This document shows positions 8,751 to 17,347 of a stretch of DNA of 64,000 bases, in pieces (position 1 is the stretch's first letter; each line of letters opens with the position of its first letter). The stretch comes from Streptomyces sp. WM4235 (GTDB lineage Bacteria > Actinomycetota > Actinomycetes > Streptomycetales > Streptomycetaceae). Both the position numbers and the translations under genes were made by a program. Where the stretch lies: positions 62,001-126,000 of the forward strand of contig NZ_LGDE01000035.1 of the NCBI RefSeq assembly GCF_001279725.1, given 5' to 3'. The notes under the pieces are model-generated. The model made no database searches. It saw only the letters and a program-made list of their open reading frames with translations, and was not told the origin of the DNA.

Positions 8751-9593
8751 CTACGGCGTCGGGCCCGTGGCGACCGGGCGGGCCGGGTCCGAGGACCAGT
8801 CCGACCAGCTGCCCGCGTACAGCGCGGACGGGATGCCCGCGACGTCCAGGGCCAGCACCTCGTGCGCGCCGGAGACCCCCGAACCGCAGTAGACCGCGAC
8901 CGGGGCCTGGCCCGCGGCGCCGAGCGCCTCGAACCGTGCGCGCAGGGACGCCGCCGGCAGGAAGCGTCCGTCCGCGTCCACGTTCTCCGAGGTCGGAGCG
9001 GACACCGCCCCCGGTACGTGGCCGCCGACCCGGTCGATCGGCTCGACCTCGCCCCGGTACCGCTCCCCCGCCCTGGCGTCCAGGAGGACACCCGAACGGG
9101 CCAGCGCGGCCGCCCCGTCCGCGTCGAGGACCTCCAGCGCGCCCGGGTTTGGCTTGAAATCACCCTTGGCGGGGGTGGGTGTGTCGGTCGTCACCGCGCC
9201 CCCGGCCGCCGTCCAGGCCTTCAGACCCCCGTCCAGGACCCGAACGTCCGTGTGCCCCGTCCAGCGCAGCAGCCACCACGCCCGGGCGGCGGCCCATCCC
9301 TGTCCGCCGTCGCAAGCGACCACCGGCACGCCGGCGCGGACCCCGGCCCGGCGCATCACCGCGCCGAACGCCTCGGGGTCCGGCAGCGGATGGCGCCCGC
9401 CAAGTCCCGTCGCGCTCACGGGACCTGCCAGTTCGTGGTCCAGGTCCACGTACACGGCACCCGGCAGGTGCCCCGCCTCGTACGCGGGCCGCTGGTCGGG
9501 GCCGCCCAGTTGCCAGCGGACGTCCAGGAGCACCGGTGGGGTACTTCCGGTCATTTCGCTCATCAGTTCGGAAGCCGAAAGGATCGCAGTCAT
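8751..9593 (-). CDS. Two-domain rhodanese sulfurtransferase
   Basis: The 280-aa protein starts at ATG 9593, which has GGGGAGGAAG upstream; an in-frame GTG/ATG 21 bp further out is less well placed. Domain 1 (about 10-130) contains LLDVRWQL, AGHLPGAVYVDLD and CDGGQGWAAAR. Domain 2 (about 150-280) contains LLDARAGERYRGEVEPIDRV, GHVPGAVSAP and the active loop VYCGSGVSGAHEV. The catalytic cysteine of tandem rhodaneses is normally in the second domain, as here. Likely reaction: sulfur transfer from thiosulfate or 3-mercaptopyruvate to a thiophile in the cytoplasm. Confidence 0.9.
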   Translation of the reverse strand: MTAILSASELMSEMTGSTPPVLLDVRWQLGGPDQRPAYEAGHLPGAVYVDLDHELAGPVSATGLGGRHPLPDPEAFGAVMRRAGVRAGVPVVACDGGQGWAAARAWWLLRWTGHTDVRVLDGGLKAWTAAGGAVTTDTPTPAKGDFKPNPGALEVLDADGAAALARSGVLLDARAGERYRGEVEPIDRVGGHVPGAVSAPTSENVDADGRFLPAASLRARFEALGAAGQAPVAVYCGSGVSGAHEVLALDVAGIPSALYAGSWSDWSSDPARPVATGPTP

Positions 9594-9782
9594 GGGGCAC
9601 ATCTTCCTCCCCACCCCGGCACCCCCCGTAACAAGCCGGACATCAACGCGCCGCGACGGGCCGCATTGATTCGGTCATCTCTCCTCCGCTCCCGGGAAAC
9701 GCGGCCCGGTCGAGGCGCGCCGAACCCCTCGGAGTGGAAGCATCACTTCGAGGACAGGCCCACGACTGAGGAGACGGCTGAC

Positions 9783-10568
9783 ATGACCGAGGCAGCGAAG
9801 GCAACCAGGCGTGAGCCCGGTACACCGTGCTGGGTGAGCCTGATGGTGCACGGCCTCGGCCCCACCGAGGAGTTCTACGCCGACCTCTTCGGCTGGGACT
9901 ACCAACCGGGCCCGGAGCAGTTGGGCCCCTATGTCAGAGCGGTGCTCGACGGCCGAGAGGTGGCCGGCGTCGGCGAGATGCCCCCGGACCGGGACCTCCC
10001 GGTCGCCTGGACCACGTACCTCGCCACGGACGACGCCGACGCCACGGCCGAGGCGATCCGCGCCTGCGGAGGCACGGTCGCGGTGGGCCCGCTGGACGCC
10101 GGCGTCGCGGGCCGGGTGGCGATCTGCTCCGACCCGCTCGGCGCCATCTTCGGCATCTGGCAGGCGGGCAGCCACCTCGGCACCGCGCTGCACGGTTCCC
10201 CCGGCACCCCGGTCTGGAACGAGTTGGTCACGCAGGACACCACGACGGTCGGCAAGTTCTACGAGCACGTCTTCGGCCACGAGGCCCGCCAACACCCGGA
10301 CGCGACCGACGACTTCGACTACCTGACCCTGCGCCTGGACGGACGCCCGGTCGCCGCCGTGCACGGGGTGGGCCGCTCGCTGCCGCACGATCGCGGGCCG
10401 CACTGGATGACGTACTTCGAGGTCGAGGACACCGACGCGGCCGCGGCCCGGGTGATCGACCTCGGCGGGCACGTCGTCCAACCGCCCCGCGAGGGCTTCA
10501 ACGGCCGGCTGGCCACCGTCGCGGACCCGGAGGGGGCGATCTTCACCCTGGTGCACTCCCGGAACTGA
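9783..10568 (+). CDS. Tandem VOC (glyoxalase/bleomycin-resistance) domain protein
   Basis: A 261-aa protein from ATG 9783 (GAGGAGACGGCTGAC upstream). It has two similar halves: residues about 12-125 (PCWVSLMVHGLGPTEEFYADLFGW ... DPLGAIFGIWQ) and 138-260 (PVWNELVTQDTTTVGKFYEHVFG ... DPEGAIFTLVHS). Each has the beta-alpha-beta-beta-beta pattern and the ending DPxGAIF found in VOC dimers folded into one chain. The substrate is unknown; related Streptomyces proteins are annotated as hydroxylases or glyoxalases without proof. It is not part of the toxin island that starts just downstream. Confidence 0.85.
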   Translation: MTEAAKATRREPGTPCWVSLMVHGLGPTEEFYADLFGWDYQPGPEQLGPYVRAVLDGREVAGVGEMPPDRDLPVAWTTYLATDDADATAEAIRACGGTVAVGPLDAGVAGRVAICSDPLGAIFGIWQAGSHLGTALHGSPGTPVWNELVTQDTTTVGKFYEHVFGHEARQHPDATDDFDYLTLRLDGRPVAAVHGVGRSLPHDRGPHWMTYFEVEDTDAAAARVIDLGGHVVQPPREGFNGRLATVADPEGAIFTLVHSRN

Positions 10569-10572
10569 CTCT

Positions 10573-10594
10573 CGTCGCGCCGGCGTTCGCGACG
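10573..10594. terminator. Hairpin after the VOC gene
   Basis: CGTCGCG and CGCGACG enclose an 8-nt loop, directly after the VOC stop and just before the 3' end of the tdk pseudogene. Confidence 0.5.
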
Positions 10595-10600
10595 CGCCGC

Positions 10601-11205
10601 TCAGGCGTGGTTGACCGGGAGGACGTCCGGGGAGAGGGCGCCGGCGTGGGCCGCGGCGGAGGTCATGTGGCGGAGGTGGTGGCGGCAGAGGACCTCGTAG
10701 CCGATCTCCTCGGCCGGGCGGTTCACGTCGCCGACCACGACCTGCTCGCCCTCCACGACCATGACGCCCCCACCGTGCGGGCGTTGTGGGTGGCGCGGGC
10801 GCCGCACCAGCACAGGGCCTCGACCTGGAGCTGCTCGATCCGGTCGGCCGGCTCGATGAGGCGCTGCGAGCCGGGGAAGAGCTTGGTGCGGAAGTCGGTG
10901 GTGATGCCGAAGGCGAAGACGTCCATGCCGAGGTCGTCCACGATCCGGGCCGGCTGGTCGATCTGCTCGGGGGCCAGGAACTGGGCCTCGTCCACGATCA
11001 CGTAGTCCGCCCGGCCACCCTGGGACAACTGGGCCACCAGGTACGCGTAGAGGTCCATGCCCTCGCCGGCCTCGACCGCCTCCGTGACCAGACCCAGCCG
11101 CGAGGACAACTTGCCCTCGCCCGCCCGGTCGTCACGCGTGAAGATCACGCCTTGGAGCCCCCGGGCGGAGCGGTTGTGCCCGATCTGGAGCGCCAGTGTG
11201 CTCTT
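10601..11205 (-). pseudogene. Degraded 5'-truncated thymidine kinase copy
   Basis: This stretch is a second copy of the tdk gene at 17348-17998, same strand and clearly homologous along its length (roughly 85-90% identical by eye). It keeps the C-terminal end, including the identical last residues HAGALSPDVLPVNHA, and the core (DEAQFLAPEQID, FGITTDFRTKLFPGSQRL, EALCWCGARATHNART). It is broken in three ways. Homology stops at 11205 inside the ATP-binding P-loop, so the first ~15 residues with GTMDCG are gone. A 1-bp deletion near 10770 shifts the frame after the ARATHNARTV segment. A codon is missing near 10683. It cannot encode an active kinase. It forms the left boundary of the Rhs toxin island. 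Confidence 0.9.
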
Positions 11206-11357
11206 ACGGGACCATCCATCACCTCACGCCAGGTTTCAGCGCGACCGAGGCAGTCAGGCCTGGCGATCCGCGAGAGGGTCACCAACGTCAGGCACTGCCG
11301 CCCACCCGCGTCGTGTGCACACGGCAACCCGTGGGGCGACGTGGCACCGCTGCCGTT
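11206..11357. other. Unassigned 152-bp junction sequence
   Basis: DNA between the broken 5' end of the tdk pseudogene and the stop of the immunity-like gene. It resembles neither tdk nor the Rhs operon. A minus-strand reading (CLTLVTLSRIARPDCLGR...) is open but has no start signal and no recognised family. It may be a remnant of the event that formed the junction. Confidence 0.45.
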
Positions 11358-11627
11358 TCAGGCGTCGCCTCTCAGCCGCCGGGCGATGTCGATGTCGTTC
11401 TGGAGTGCGCTGAGACGGGGAAACGGCTCGCGGGTGGCGTCCAGCACGCAGACGTGGAGCTTGTCGCCGGCCTGCGGTGGCGCCACGTTCTCGTCCCGCC
11501 AAGACGGGTGCTTCACCTGGTCGATGAATCCGAAGAGGCCGGCGGATCCATCCACTTCCACCTTCGCGCCCACGGGAGCGACCGCGACGACCGTGACGTC
11601 GAGTTCTTGATGGTCACGGAACCTCAA
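11358..11627 (-). CDS. Small S1/OB-fold-like protein, presumptive immunity protein of the Rhs toxin
   Basis: An 89-aa protein whose TTG start (11627) overlaps the Rhs stop as TTGA. GGAGGG, inside the last Rhs codons, lies 6 nt before it, so translation is coupled. Residues 8-80 look like an S1-type OB fold: DVTVVAVAPVGAKVEVDG, GLFGFIDQV, then AGDKLHVCVLDATREPFPRLS. Position immediately after a variable Rhs toxin tip is where cognate immunity genes sit; that is the basis for the role. It could instead be an unrelated RNA-binding protein. It would act in the producer's cytoplasm. Confidence 0.7.
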   Translation of the reverse strand: MRFRDHQELDVTVVAVAPVGAKVEVDGSAGLFGFIDQVKHPSWRDENVAPPQAGDKLHVCVLDATREPFPRLSALQNDIDIARRLRGDA

Positions 11628-14600
11628 TTGGGCCCTCCAAAGACTTTGACCCAGCTGCGGTTCTGGGTGAGCTCGTTGAACCGGTCGAGCTTGTCCACCG
11701 GGATCTCGAACTCGATCCGCGGCGCGCCGTTCGGCCCGTTCCTGTCGTGGATCTTCGCGTGGTCGGCGAACTCCTCGAGGAATGACGGGTGCATTTCGTA
11801 CTTCACCATTCCCTTCGCGAAGTTCGCTCCCGTCGGTCCGGCGTACTCCGCAGCCACCGCCCGTTCGCCGAAGTAGATCTTGCCGTCCGAGATGATACCG
11901 CCGCCGATGTCCACCCCGGGCTGATGGTTGGCCGGGTTCGGCCCGTGGTCGAGCTCGTACTGCGCGTGGGCCCCCTTCGGTGTGCGGTAGATCGGAAAGT
12001 AGTCCGGTGCCAGGCCCAGGTAGTCCGTCCACGCGTGCGGATTCGTCACGTAGGTGGAGGGGTTCGGCGCCGGGGTGAGGCCGAGGGGGTCCGGGGTGAG
12101 GTAGCGGGCGTTCTCGGGGTCGTAGTGGCGGAAGTAGTTGTAATGGAGGCCGGTCTCCGGGTCGGCGTACTGACCCGGAAAGCGGAGAGGCGTATAGGCA
12201 GTGCTTTTCGCAGCCCACGTGGTGATGCCCCACAGCGTGGAACGTTCGTGCCACGCCACGTTGCCGGACTCGTCGATGAGCTCGGTGGGGGTGCCCACCA
12301 GGTCGGTGACGATCGCGAAGAACCGGGAGTCGATTTCTTCCCGGGAGGCGTCGAGAATGCGTTCCGTCTGGGCTATCGGCCGAATGCCCTGGTGGTCCCA
12401 GGTGATGGCGACCAAGTGAGGTAGATCGTTCGAGCTACTGGTCTGCTCGCACAGGGTGTTCCCGTCCCAGGTGAAGTCGATCCGCTCGGTAACGGTCCGG
12501 CCGTCCTCGGCCAGGCGAAGCTTCGCCGTGCGGCGGCCGAGGGGGTCGTAGCGGTAGCGCCACACAGTGCCGTCCGGAGTGGTGGCGGAGAGGAGGCGGT
12601 CCTCGACGTCCCACTCGTAGCGCCAGATGTCCGGCTTGCGGGACGGACGCGTCTTGCGCCGCACGGTGACTCGGCCGAGCCCGTCGTGCTCGTAGCGCAC
12701 GGCTCCCGCGCGGACGATACGGTTCTTCTCGTAGGCGCGCACGCCGTTGGCCACATGGCCGGCGTGGCCCGTCTGCCACGACGCGAAGGTCTGGTTCCCG
12801 GCCTGGTCGTAGGCGTAGCTCTCGGTCCAATCGGCTGCCCGGACCGCGGTGACCCGACCGACAGGATCTAGCTCGTACTCCTGCCGGCCGCTGCCGGCGT
12901 CATCGACCGCGGTGAGGTGGCCGTCCGCCCGGTAGGTGTAGCTGCGGTGCCGCACCCGGGCCCCGCCCGAGCCGATGACCGTCTGGTCTGTGAGGCGCCC
13001 CACAGGATCGAAGACGTGGCTCAGGACGACGTCGTCGCCGACGCGGCGCGTCACCTCACGGCCCGCGGCGTCGTACGCGAAACCGAGAGAGCGGCCGGAG
13101 GCCGTCATGGTTGTGCGGCGGCCCGCGCCGTCGTAGCTCCACGTGGCCGTCACACCGGTCGGCGTGGTGCGGCCGGTCCGGCGGCCCAGCTCGTCGTAGG
13201 TGTAGGTGAGGGCGCGTCCGTCGACGGTCTCCGACTGCACGCGACCCTCGTGGTCCCGCAGCAGGGTGACGGTCGTTCCGTCGGGGCCTTGGGAGTGGGC
13301 GAGCTGGTCGGTGAGGTCGTAGGCGTAGGTGGTGACGTTGCCGTCGGCATCCTTGCGAACGATCTGGTCGAGTGCGTTGCGCTCGAATGCGGTGGTCTGG
13401 CCCAGTGCGTTCGTGCGGGAGACGAGGCTGCCGGTGGGCCCGTGTACGTAGGTGATCGTGCGACCGTCGAAGTCGGTCTCTGACGTCAGACGTCCCGCGG
13501 GGTCGTACGCGTAGTTCCAGGTCAGGCCCTCGGGGCTGGTCACCTCGGTAAGGCGCAGTTCGGCGTCGTGCCCGAAGGCGTAGCGGACGCCGTCAGGGCC
13601 CGTGCGGGCGGTGAGGACGTCGAATTCGGTGTACTCGAACCGGGTGACCCCGCCGAGCCGGTCGGTGTGGCTGGTGCAGTTGCCCTCACCGTCCCAGGTC
13701 CAGCTCTCGACGGCTCCGTCCGCGTGGACGCGGAGGGCCGGCCGGCCCTCGACCGTCCACTCCAGGTGCGTGGTGGCGCCTGTCGGGTCGGTGACGGCGG
13801 TGGGGCGGCCGAAGGCGTCCCGCTCGAAGCGGGTGGTGGAACCGAGCGGATCGGTGACTTCGGCGGGGAGACCGACCCGGTCGCAGCGAATGGCGGTCGT
13901 GCCGCCCTGGGGGTCGGTGACCGAGGTGAGGCCGCCCGCCTCGTCGTAGGTGAAGCGGGTGACCCTGCCGAGGGAGTCGGTGGCCGATGTTCGGTTGCCC
14001 CGCTCGTCGTAGGCGTACCGGACCACATGACCGTCGACCCTTTTGACCTGGACAGGTTGGCCGAACTCGTTGTGGCGGGCCGTGCTCTCACGCCCGTCGG
14101 CGCGTGTCACGGAGACGAGGTTGCCGTCGTCGTCGTGGCGATGGGAGGTGGTGCGGCCGAGCGGATCCGTCTGTGCGAGCAGACGGCTGCGGCCGTCGCG
14201 CACGTAGCGCGTGGTGTTGCCGAGGGGATCGGTGTCGGCCACGATCTTGTACGTGTCGTCAACGAGGTAGCGGCGAGTGTGCCCTTCACCCGTGACGGTC
14301 TCGGTCACGCGGTGGCCCGTCGCCTCGTCCAGGGCGTCGTAGGCCAGGCGCAGCACCATGTGTCCCTCGCCGCCGCCCTCCGCGACGCAACGGTTCTGCT
14401 CGTCGTAGGTGTAGGCGTAGGAGCGGTTGTTCGTGTCGGTCCAGGACGTGATGCGGCCGCGGTCGTCATAGGTGAAGCGGAGCGGCAGGCCGGAGGAGTT
14501 GACGACCTCCGTGAGATCTCCGGCTGTGTAGCCGTAGGCGAGGATGCGCGGGCCGCCGTCGAGGTGGAGGGCGGTGATGCGGCCGTCGGCGGTGTCGAAG

Positions 14601-16285
14601 CGAAGGCGGTATCCGCCGGAGTGGGCCATGCCGAGCGGGGTGCCGTGAGCGTCGAACTCGAAGGTGATGAGGTTGTCGTTGCGGTCCTCCAACTGGGCGA
14701 TCGGCGCGATGCCGTCGCCGTCCGGGTCCCCGGCGGGCGGGGTGAAGCGGCGGACCTGGCCGGCGGCTGGGTCGGTGAGTGTCCAGTCGCCGTCCGGAGT
14801 GCGTTCGAGGGGGTGGCGGGGCGCGGAGGCGGATACCGGCAGGACCGGGACGCCCGGGGCGGCATGCGGGTAGGCGACGATCAGCCCGTCCTCGGTGACC
14901 AGGACGACGCCCTCGGGGTCGACCTCCAGGTGCTGGTCGATGCTCGACGCCCAGGTCGGCCCGAACCAGCGCCCGGCGGTGTACCCCGATTCCGCGCGCC
15001 GGACGAAGGCCAGCGGCAGCGTTCCGGGCAGCACGATGTCGGTCTGCGGGAGGAACATCCGGCCGGTGGCCAGGTCGATCGGGTCGGTGTTGTCGTACCG
15101 CTTCGCCGCATCGGGCGTTTCCCTCACATGGGGGCCGTCCTTGTCGAGGCCGGTGCGGCCGGGGCCCTTGAGGTCGTCGGCGTGCTTGGCGGCCGAGCCG
15201 ACCTTCTTCAGCGCCCCGAGCCCCTTGGATCCGACGAGTTCCGGAATCATCTTCCCGATGCCCTCGGAAGGATCCTTCATGAACTCATCAAGCATCTGCT
15301 TGCCCGCACCCAGCGGGTCGTTGGCCATCGTGACCAGGCCCGCGGCCGTCGAGTTCAGGTTCGTCAGGTACTCGGCCGGATGCGTCAGGTTGTACGGATC
15401 CGTCGGGTTCAGCGCCCGCGCGAAGTTCACGATCCCGGCCGTGCCCTTGATGACACCACCCGCCAGGTGCGTCTGGGCAAGGTCCAGGTAATCCATCCCG
15501 TCGCCGAGCTGCTTGGCGTACGAGGGCTTCGGCGGAGCCGCGTCCCGCGCCGCCCGCACCGCGGTACGCACGGTCTCCGCGACGTCGTTGCGCTGCTTGC
15601 GGGCCGTCTCGAGCTTGTCCTGCGCGGCCGTCGCCAGCGCGACGCCCGGATCGGTGAAGTCCTCGGACGGGCGCGGCGGCAGCGTGTCCTTCTTCGCCTT
15701 CAACGCGTCGTTGTAAGTCTTGACCAGCTTGTTGTGGGCGTTGCGGGCGTCGGTGGAAACCTTCTTCGCGTTGTTGTACTCCTCCAACGCCTCCTTCGCC
15801 TGGCCCTGCGCCCACTCCACCGTCTCCGCGAAACGACCCATCGCCTCGGAGGCCTTCCCGAAGGCCTCCGCCGCCTTGAACCAGCGCGGCGGCTCCTTCG
15901 CCACCGACTCGCGGAAGGCGTCCGCCGCCTTGCCCTTGAGCCCGTCCGGCTCCCCCATCCCCTTCAGACCGTTGCCGACCTTGTCGAAGGAGGCCTTGAA
16001 GTCGTTCAGGTGCGAAACCTGCGCCCGGATCTTCGACACACTGCCGTAAACCAGCTTGCTCGGGTCCTCGGTCTGGCCCAGCTCCAGCTCCGCCACGTCC
16101 GCACCGAGCTGGTTGGCGGCCGAGCGGCTCTTGTCACGGATCCAGTCACCCGCGTCGTCCAGACCGACGTCCTCGGCAAGATCGGCCGTCTTGTCACCGG
16201 CCCACTCGACCGCGTCGCCGACCTTCTCCGCGCCCTTCTCAACACCATCCTCGATGACGTCCGGCACGAAATCCCGCCAGCCCAT
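11624..16285 (-). CDS. Rhs/YD-repeat polymorphic toxin (1553 aa)
   Basis: Residues 1-270 are helical and charged, with a WXG/LXG-like secretion-domain look (VEWAGDKTADLAEDVG, coiled Ala/Lys/Glu stretches). A DUF6531-type region follows (about 395-470, DPIDLATGRMFLPQTDIVLP). Many YD repeats (YDxxGRxT patterns) run from about 590 to 1330, forming the Rhs shell. The core ends at the hallmark GQYADPETGLHYNYFRHYDP ... DPLGL (1399-1403). The last 150 residues (1404-1553) are the variable toxin tip, with YFPIYRTPKGAHAQYELDHG, GKIYFGERAVAAEYAG and IEFEIPVDKLDRFNELT. I cannot name its activity with confidence; an ADP-ribosyltransferase-like fold is one guess. It lacks a Sec signal, so export is probably by a type VII-type route. 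It is coupled by TGATG to the gene before it and by ATTGA to the one after. Confidence 0.92.
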   Translation of the reverse strand: MGWRDFVPDVIEDGVEKGAEKVGDAVEWAGDKTADLAEDVGLDDAGDWIRDKSRSAANQLGADVAELELGQTEDPSKLVYGSVSKIRAQVSHLNDFKASFDKVGNGLKGMGEPDGLKGKAADAFRESVAKEPPRWFKAAEAFGKASEAMGRFAETVEWAQGQAKEALEEYNNAKKVSTDARNAHNKLVKTYNDALKAKKDTLPPRPSEDFTDPGVALATAAQDKLETARKQRNDVAETVRTAVRAARDAAPPKPSYAKQLGDGMDYLDLAQTHLAGGVIKGTAGIVNFARALNPTDPYNLTHPAEYLTNLNSTAAGLVTMANDPLGAGKQMLDEFMKDPSEGIGKMIPELVGSKGLGALKKVGSAAKHADDLKGPGRTGLDKDGPHVRETPDAAKRYDNTDPIDLATGRMFLPQTDIVLPGTLPLAFVRRAESGYTAGRWFGPTWASSIDQHLEVDPEGVVLVTEDGLIVAYPHAAPGVPVLPVSASAPRHPLERTPDGDWTLTDPAAGQVRRFTPPAGDPDGDGIAPIAQLEDRNDNLITFEFDAHGTPLGMAHSGGYRLRFDTADGRITALHLDGGPRILAYGYTAGDLTEVVNSSGLPLRFTYDDRGRITSWTDTNNRSYAYTYDEQNRCVAEGGGEGHMVLRLAYDALDEATGHRVTETVTGEGHTRRYLVDDTYKIVADTDPLGNTTRYVRDGRSRLLAQTDPLGRTTSHRHDDDGNLVSVTRADGRESTARHNEFGQPVQVKRVDGHVVRYAYDERGNRTSATDSLGRVTRFTYDEAGGLTSVTDPQGGTTAIRCDRVGLPAEVTDPLGSTTRFERDAFGRPTAVTDPTGATTHLEWTVEGRPALRVHADGAVESWTWDGEGNCTSHTDRLGGVTRFEYTEFDVLTARTGPDGVRYAFGHDAELRLTEVTSPEGLTWNYAYDPAGRLTSETDFDGRTITYVHGPTGSLVSRTNALGQTTAFERNALDQIVRKDADGNVTTYAYDLTDQLAHSQGPDGTTVTLLRDHEGRVQSETVDGRALTYTYDELGRRTGRTTPTGVTATWSYDGAGRRTTMTASGRSLGFAYDAAGREVTRRVGDDVVLSHVFDPVGRLTDQTVIGSGGARVRHRSYTYRADGHLTAVDDAGSGRQEYELDPVGRVTAVRAADWTESYAYDQAGNQTFASWQTGHAGHVANGVRAYEKNRIVRAGAVRYEHDGLGRVTVRRKTRPSRKPDIWRYEWDVEDRLLSATTPDGTVWRYRYDPLGRRTAKLRLAEDGRTVTERIDFTWDGNTLCEQTSSSNDLPHLVAITWDHQGIRPIAQTERILDASREEIDSRFFAIVTDLVGTPTELIDESGNVAWHERSTLWGITTWAAKSTAYTPLRFPGQYADPETGLHYNYFRHYDPENARYLTPDPLGLTPAPNPSTYVTNPHAWTDYLGLAPDYFPIYRTPKGAHAQYELDHGPNPANHQPGVDIGGGIISDGKIYFGERAVAAEYAGPTGANFAKGMVKYEMHPSFLEEFADHAKIHDRNGPNGAPRIEFEIPVDKLDRFNELTQNRSWVKVFGGPN

Positions 16286-16848
16286 CAGCGACCGCCCCCG
16301 TCACGCTTCGCCTGCTCCAACAGGTCCTTCAGCGAACCGATCTTCCCGGTGGAGGTGAGCTGGTCCCCGGTGTCCGACCAGGTCTTCTCGATGTCCTCAG
16401 CACTCTTCTGGAAGGACTCCGGGCTGTAATCGGGCTTGTAGGCATCCGCGGAGAAGATGTCGCCCCAGGACTTCTGCTCGATCTCGTCCTCGGAGGCGTG
16501 CGGATTGCCGTACGCGGCGTTCGCCACGACCTTGAACGAGCCCTGGAGGTACTGCTCCTCCTCCCACACCGTCCCCGCCGCGATCCCCAACGACTGCGCG
16601 AGGGTGCTCGCGTTCTGCACCAGACTCCGCACACCCCACTCCCAGCGCTCGCAGAAATCCTCGAAGTCCGTCGCCAGACCCGCGTGCCCTGCCTCCATCC
16701 CCGTCATCGACAGATTCTCGAACCCCGCACCCTGCGAAGCACCGGCCGCGTCCCCCGACTCCCGCAACTCCCCGATCGCCGCCCGCAGACCGTCCTGGAT
16801 GTTCTTGACCGCCGCCGGCGAGACCTCCAGGTCCCCGTCACCCGCCAT
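16285..16848 (-). CDS. WXG100-like protein of the Rhs operon
   Basis: A 187-aa protein starting at ATG 16848, which overlaps the preceding stop (TGATG). Residues about 5-110 are helical with the layout of ESX/WXG100-superfamily partners (VSPAAVKNIQDGLRAAIGEL ... DFCERWEWGVRSLVQNASTLAQSLG), including a W-x-W motif. The C-terminal third is polar (YKPDYSPESFQKSAEDIEKTW). Such proteins pair with large Rhs or LXG toxins in actinobacteria and are thought to serve as chaperone or secretion adaptors. It ends in a TGATG overlap with the Rhs gene. Confidence 0.75.
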   Translation of the reverse strand: MAGDGDLEVSPAAVKNIQDGLRAAIGELRESGDAAGASQGAGFENLSMTGMEAGHAGLATDFEDFCERWEWGVRSLVQNASTLAQSLGIAAGTVWEEEQYLQGSFKVVANAAYGNPHASEDEIEQKSWGDIFSADAYKPDYSPESFQKSAEDIEKTWSDTGDQLTSTGKIGSLKDLLEQAKRDGGGR

Positions 16849-17255
16849 CAGGCCACCGCCCCGGCCGCCAGGTCCACCGCACTGGCATCGGGCACAATCC
16901 CCGCGACCGGCGGGAAGAACATCGACCCGTCCACGTCCGCCACGTTCAGCACCACACCCGCCGGACCGCCCGCCGCCGGAACCACCGCATCGACCAGACG
17001 CGCACCCAGCACCGAGAGGAACTCCCACTCCCGGCCGGCCTCCGCCTCACCGCGCGCCGCCGCGAACCGGGCCAGCGCCTCCTCGTCCGTGAACGCGTAG
17101 ATCCACCGGATGCCGCCCGACACCGCCGACATCAGACCGCCCTCCGGCCCGTCCGCGAGCGGCACCAGCAGGACAGCCCGCCGGAACTCCCCCACCAGGC
17201 GTGCCGGATCACCCGATCCGTCCCGTATCGCCGCGATCTCTGCGGTCAGTTCCAT
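16848..17255 (-). CDS. SseB-like protein, first gene of the Rhs operon
   Basis: A 135-aa protein from ATG 17255 with GAGGGGACGTAG upstream. It contains LVGEFRRAVLLVPL ... GGIRWIYAFTDEEALARFAAARG, typical of SseB N-terminal-domain proteins that occur beside ESX and polymorphic toxin genes in actinobacteria. It is 135 aa with no signal peptide. A promoter for the four-gene operon should lie in 17256-17347, between it and the tdk stop. Its exact role (toxin folding or export) is not established. Confidence 0.75.
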   Translation of the reverse strand: MELTAEIAAIRDGSGDPARLVGEFRRAVLLVPLADGPEGGLMSAVSGGIRWIYAFTDEEALARFAAARGEAEAGREWEFLSVLGARLVDAVVPAAGGPAGVVLNVADVDGSMFFPPVAGIVPDASAVDLAAGAVA

Positions 17256-17305
17256 GGGCTACGTCCCCTCCAGCGCCGGTCAGCGTCCTGGAGGAGCACG
17301 CTATC

Positions 17306-17324
17306 GGGAACCCCACCGGTTCCC
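17306..17324. terminator. tdk terminator hairpin
   Basis: GGGAACC and GGTTCCC form a perfect 7-bp stem with a 5-nt loop, 24 bp past the stop of the intact tdk gene and upstream of the Rhs operon start. Confidence 0.6.
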
Positions 17325-17347
17325 TCAGGCCCACTGGGCGCGCCCTG

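Larger units (their letters stand above)
10601..17347. other. Polymorphic-toxin island bracketed by two tdk copies
   Basis: A 6.7-kb unit lies between the VOC gene and the intact tdk: a truncated tdk copy, 150 bp of unassigned DNA, and the four-gene Rhs operon. The truncated and intact tdk copies are direct repeats of about 605-609 bp. The simplest reading is acquisition by recombination at tdk with incoming DNA carrying its own tdk and the toxin operon. No integrase, transposase or inverted terminal repeat is visible. Confidence 0.7.

Noticed and set aside
10601..10813. Two separate small genes in the tdk pseudogene region
   Set aside because: Both pieces align to successive parts of the intact tdk and are split by a 1-bp deletion; one broken gene explains them.
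11145..11327. Minus-strand reading CLTLVTLSRIARPDCLGR in the island junction, possibly a transposase remnant
   Set aside because: Too short and without a recognisable transposase motif; left as unassigned DNA.
13568..16429. 953-codon plus-strand open frame opposite the Rhs gene
   Set aside because: Antisense of the repeated YD codons; no start signal or domain.
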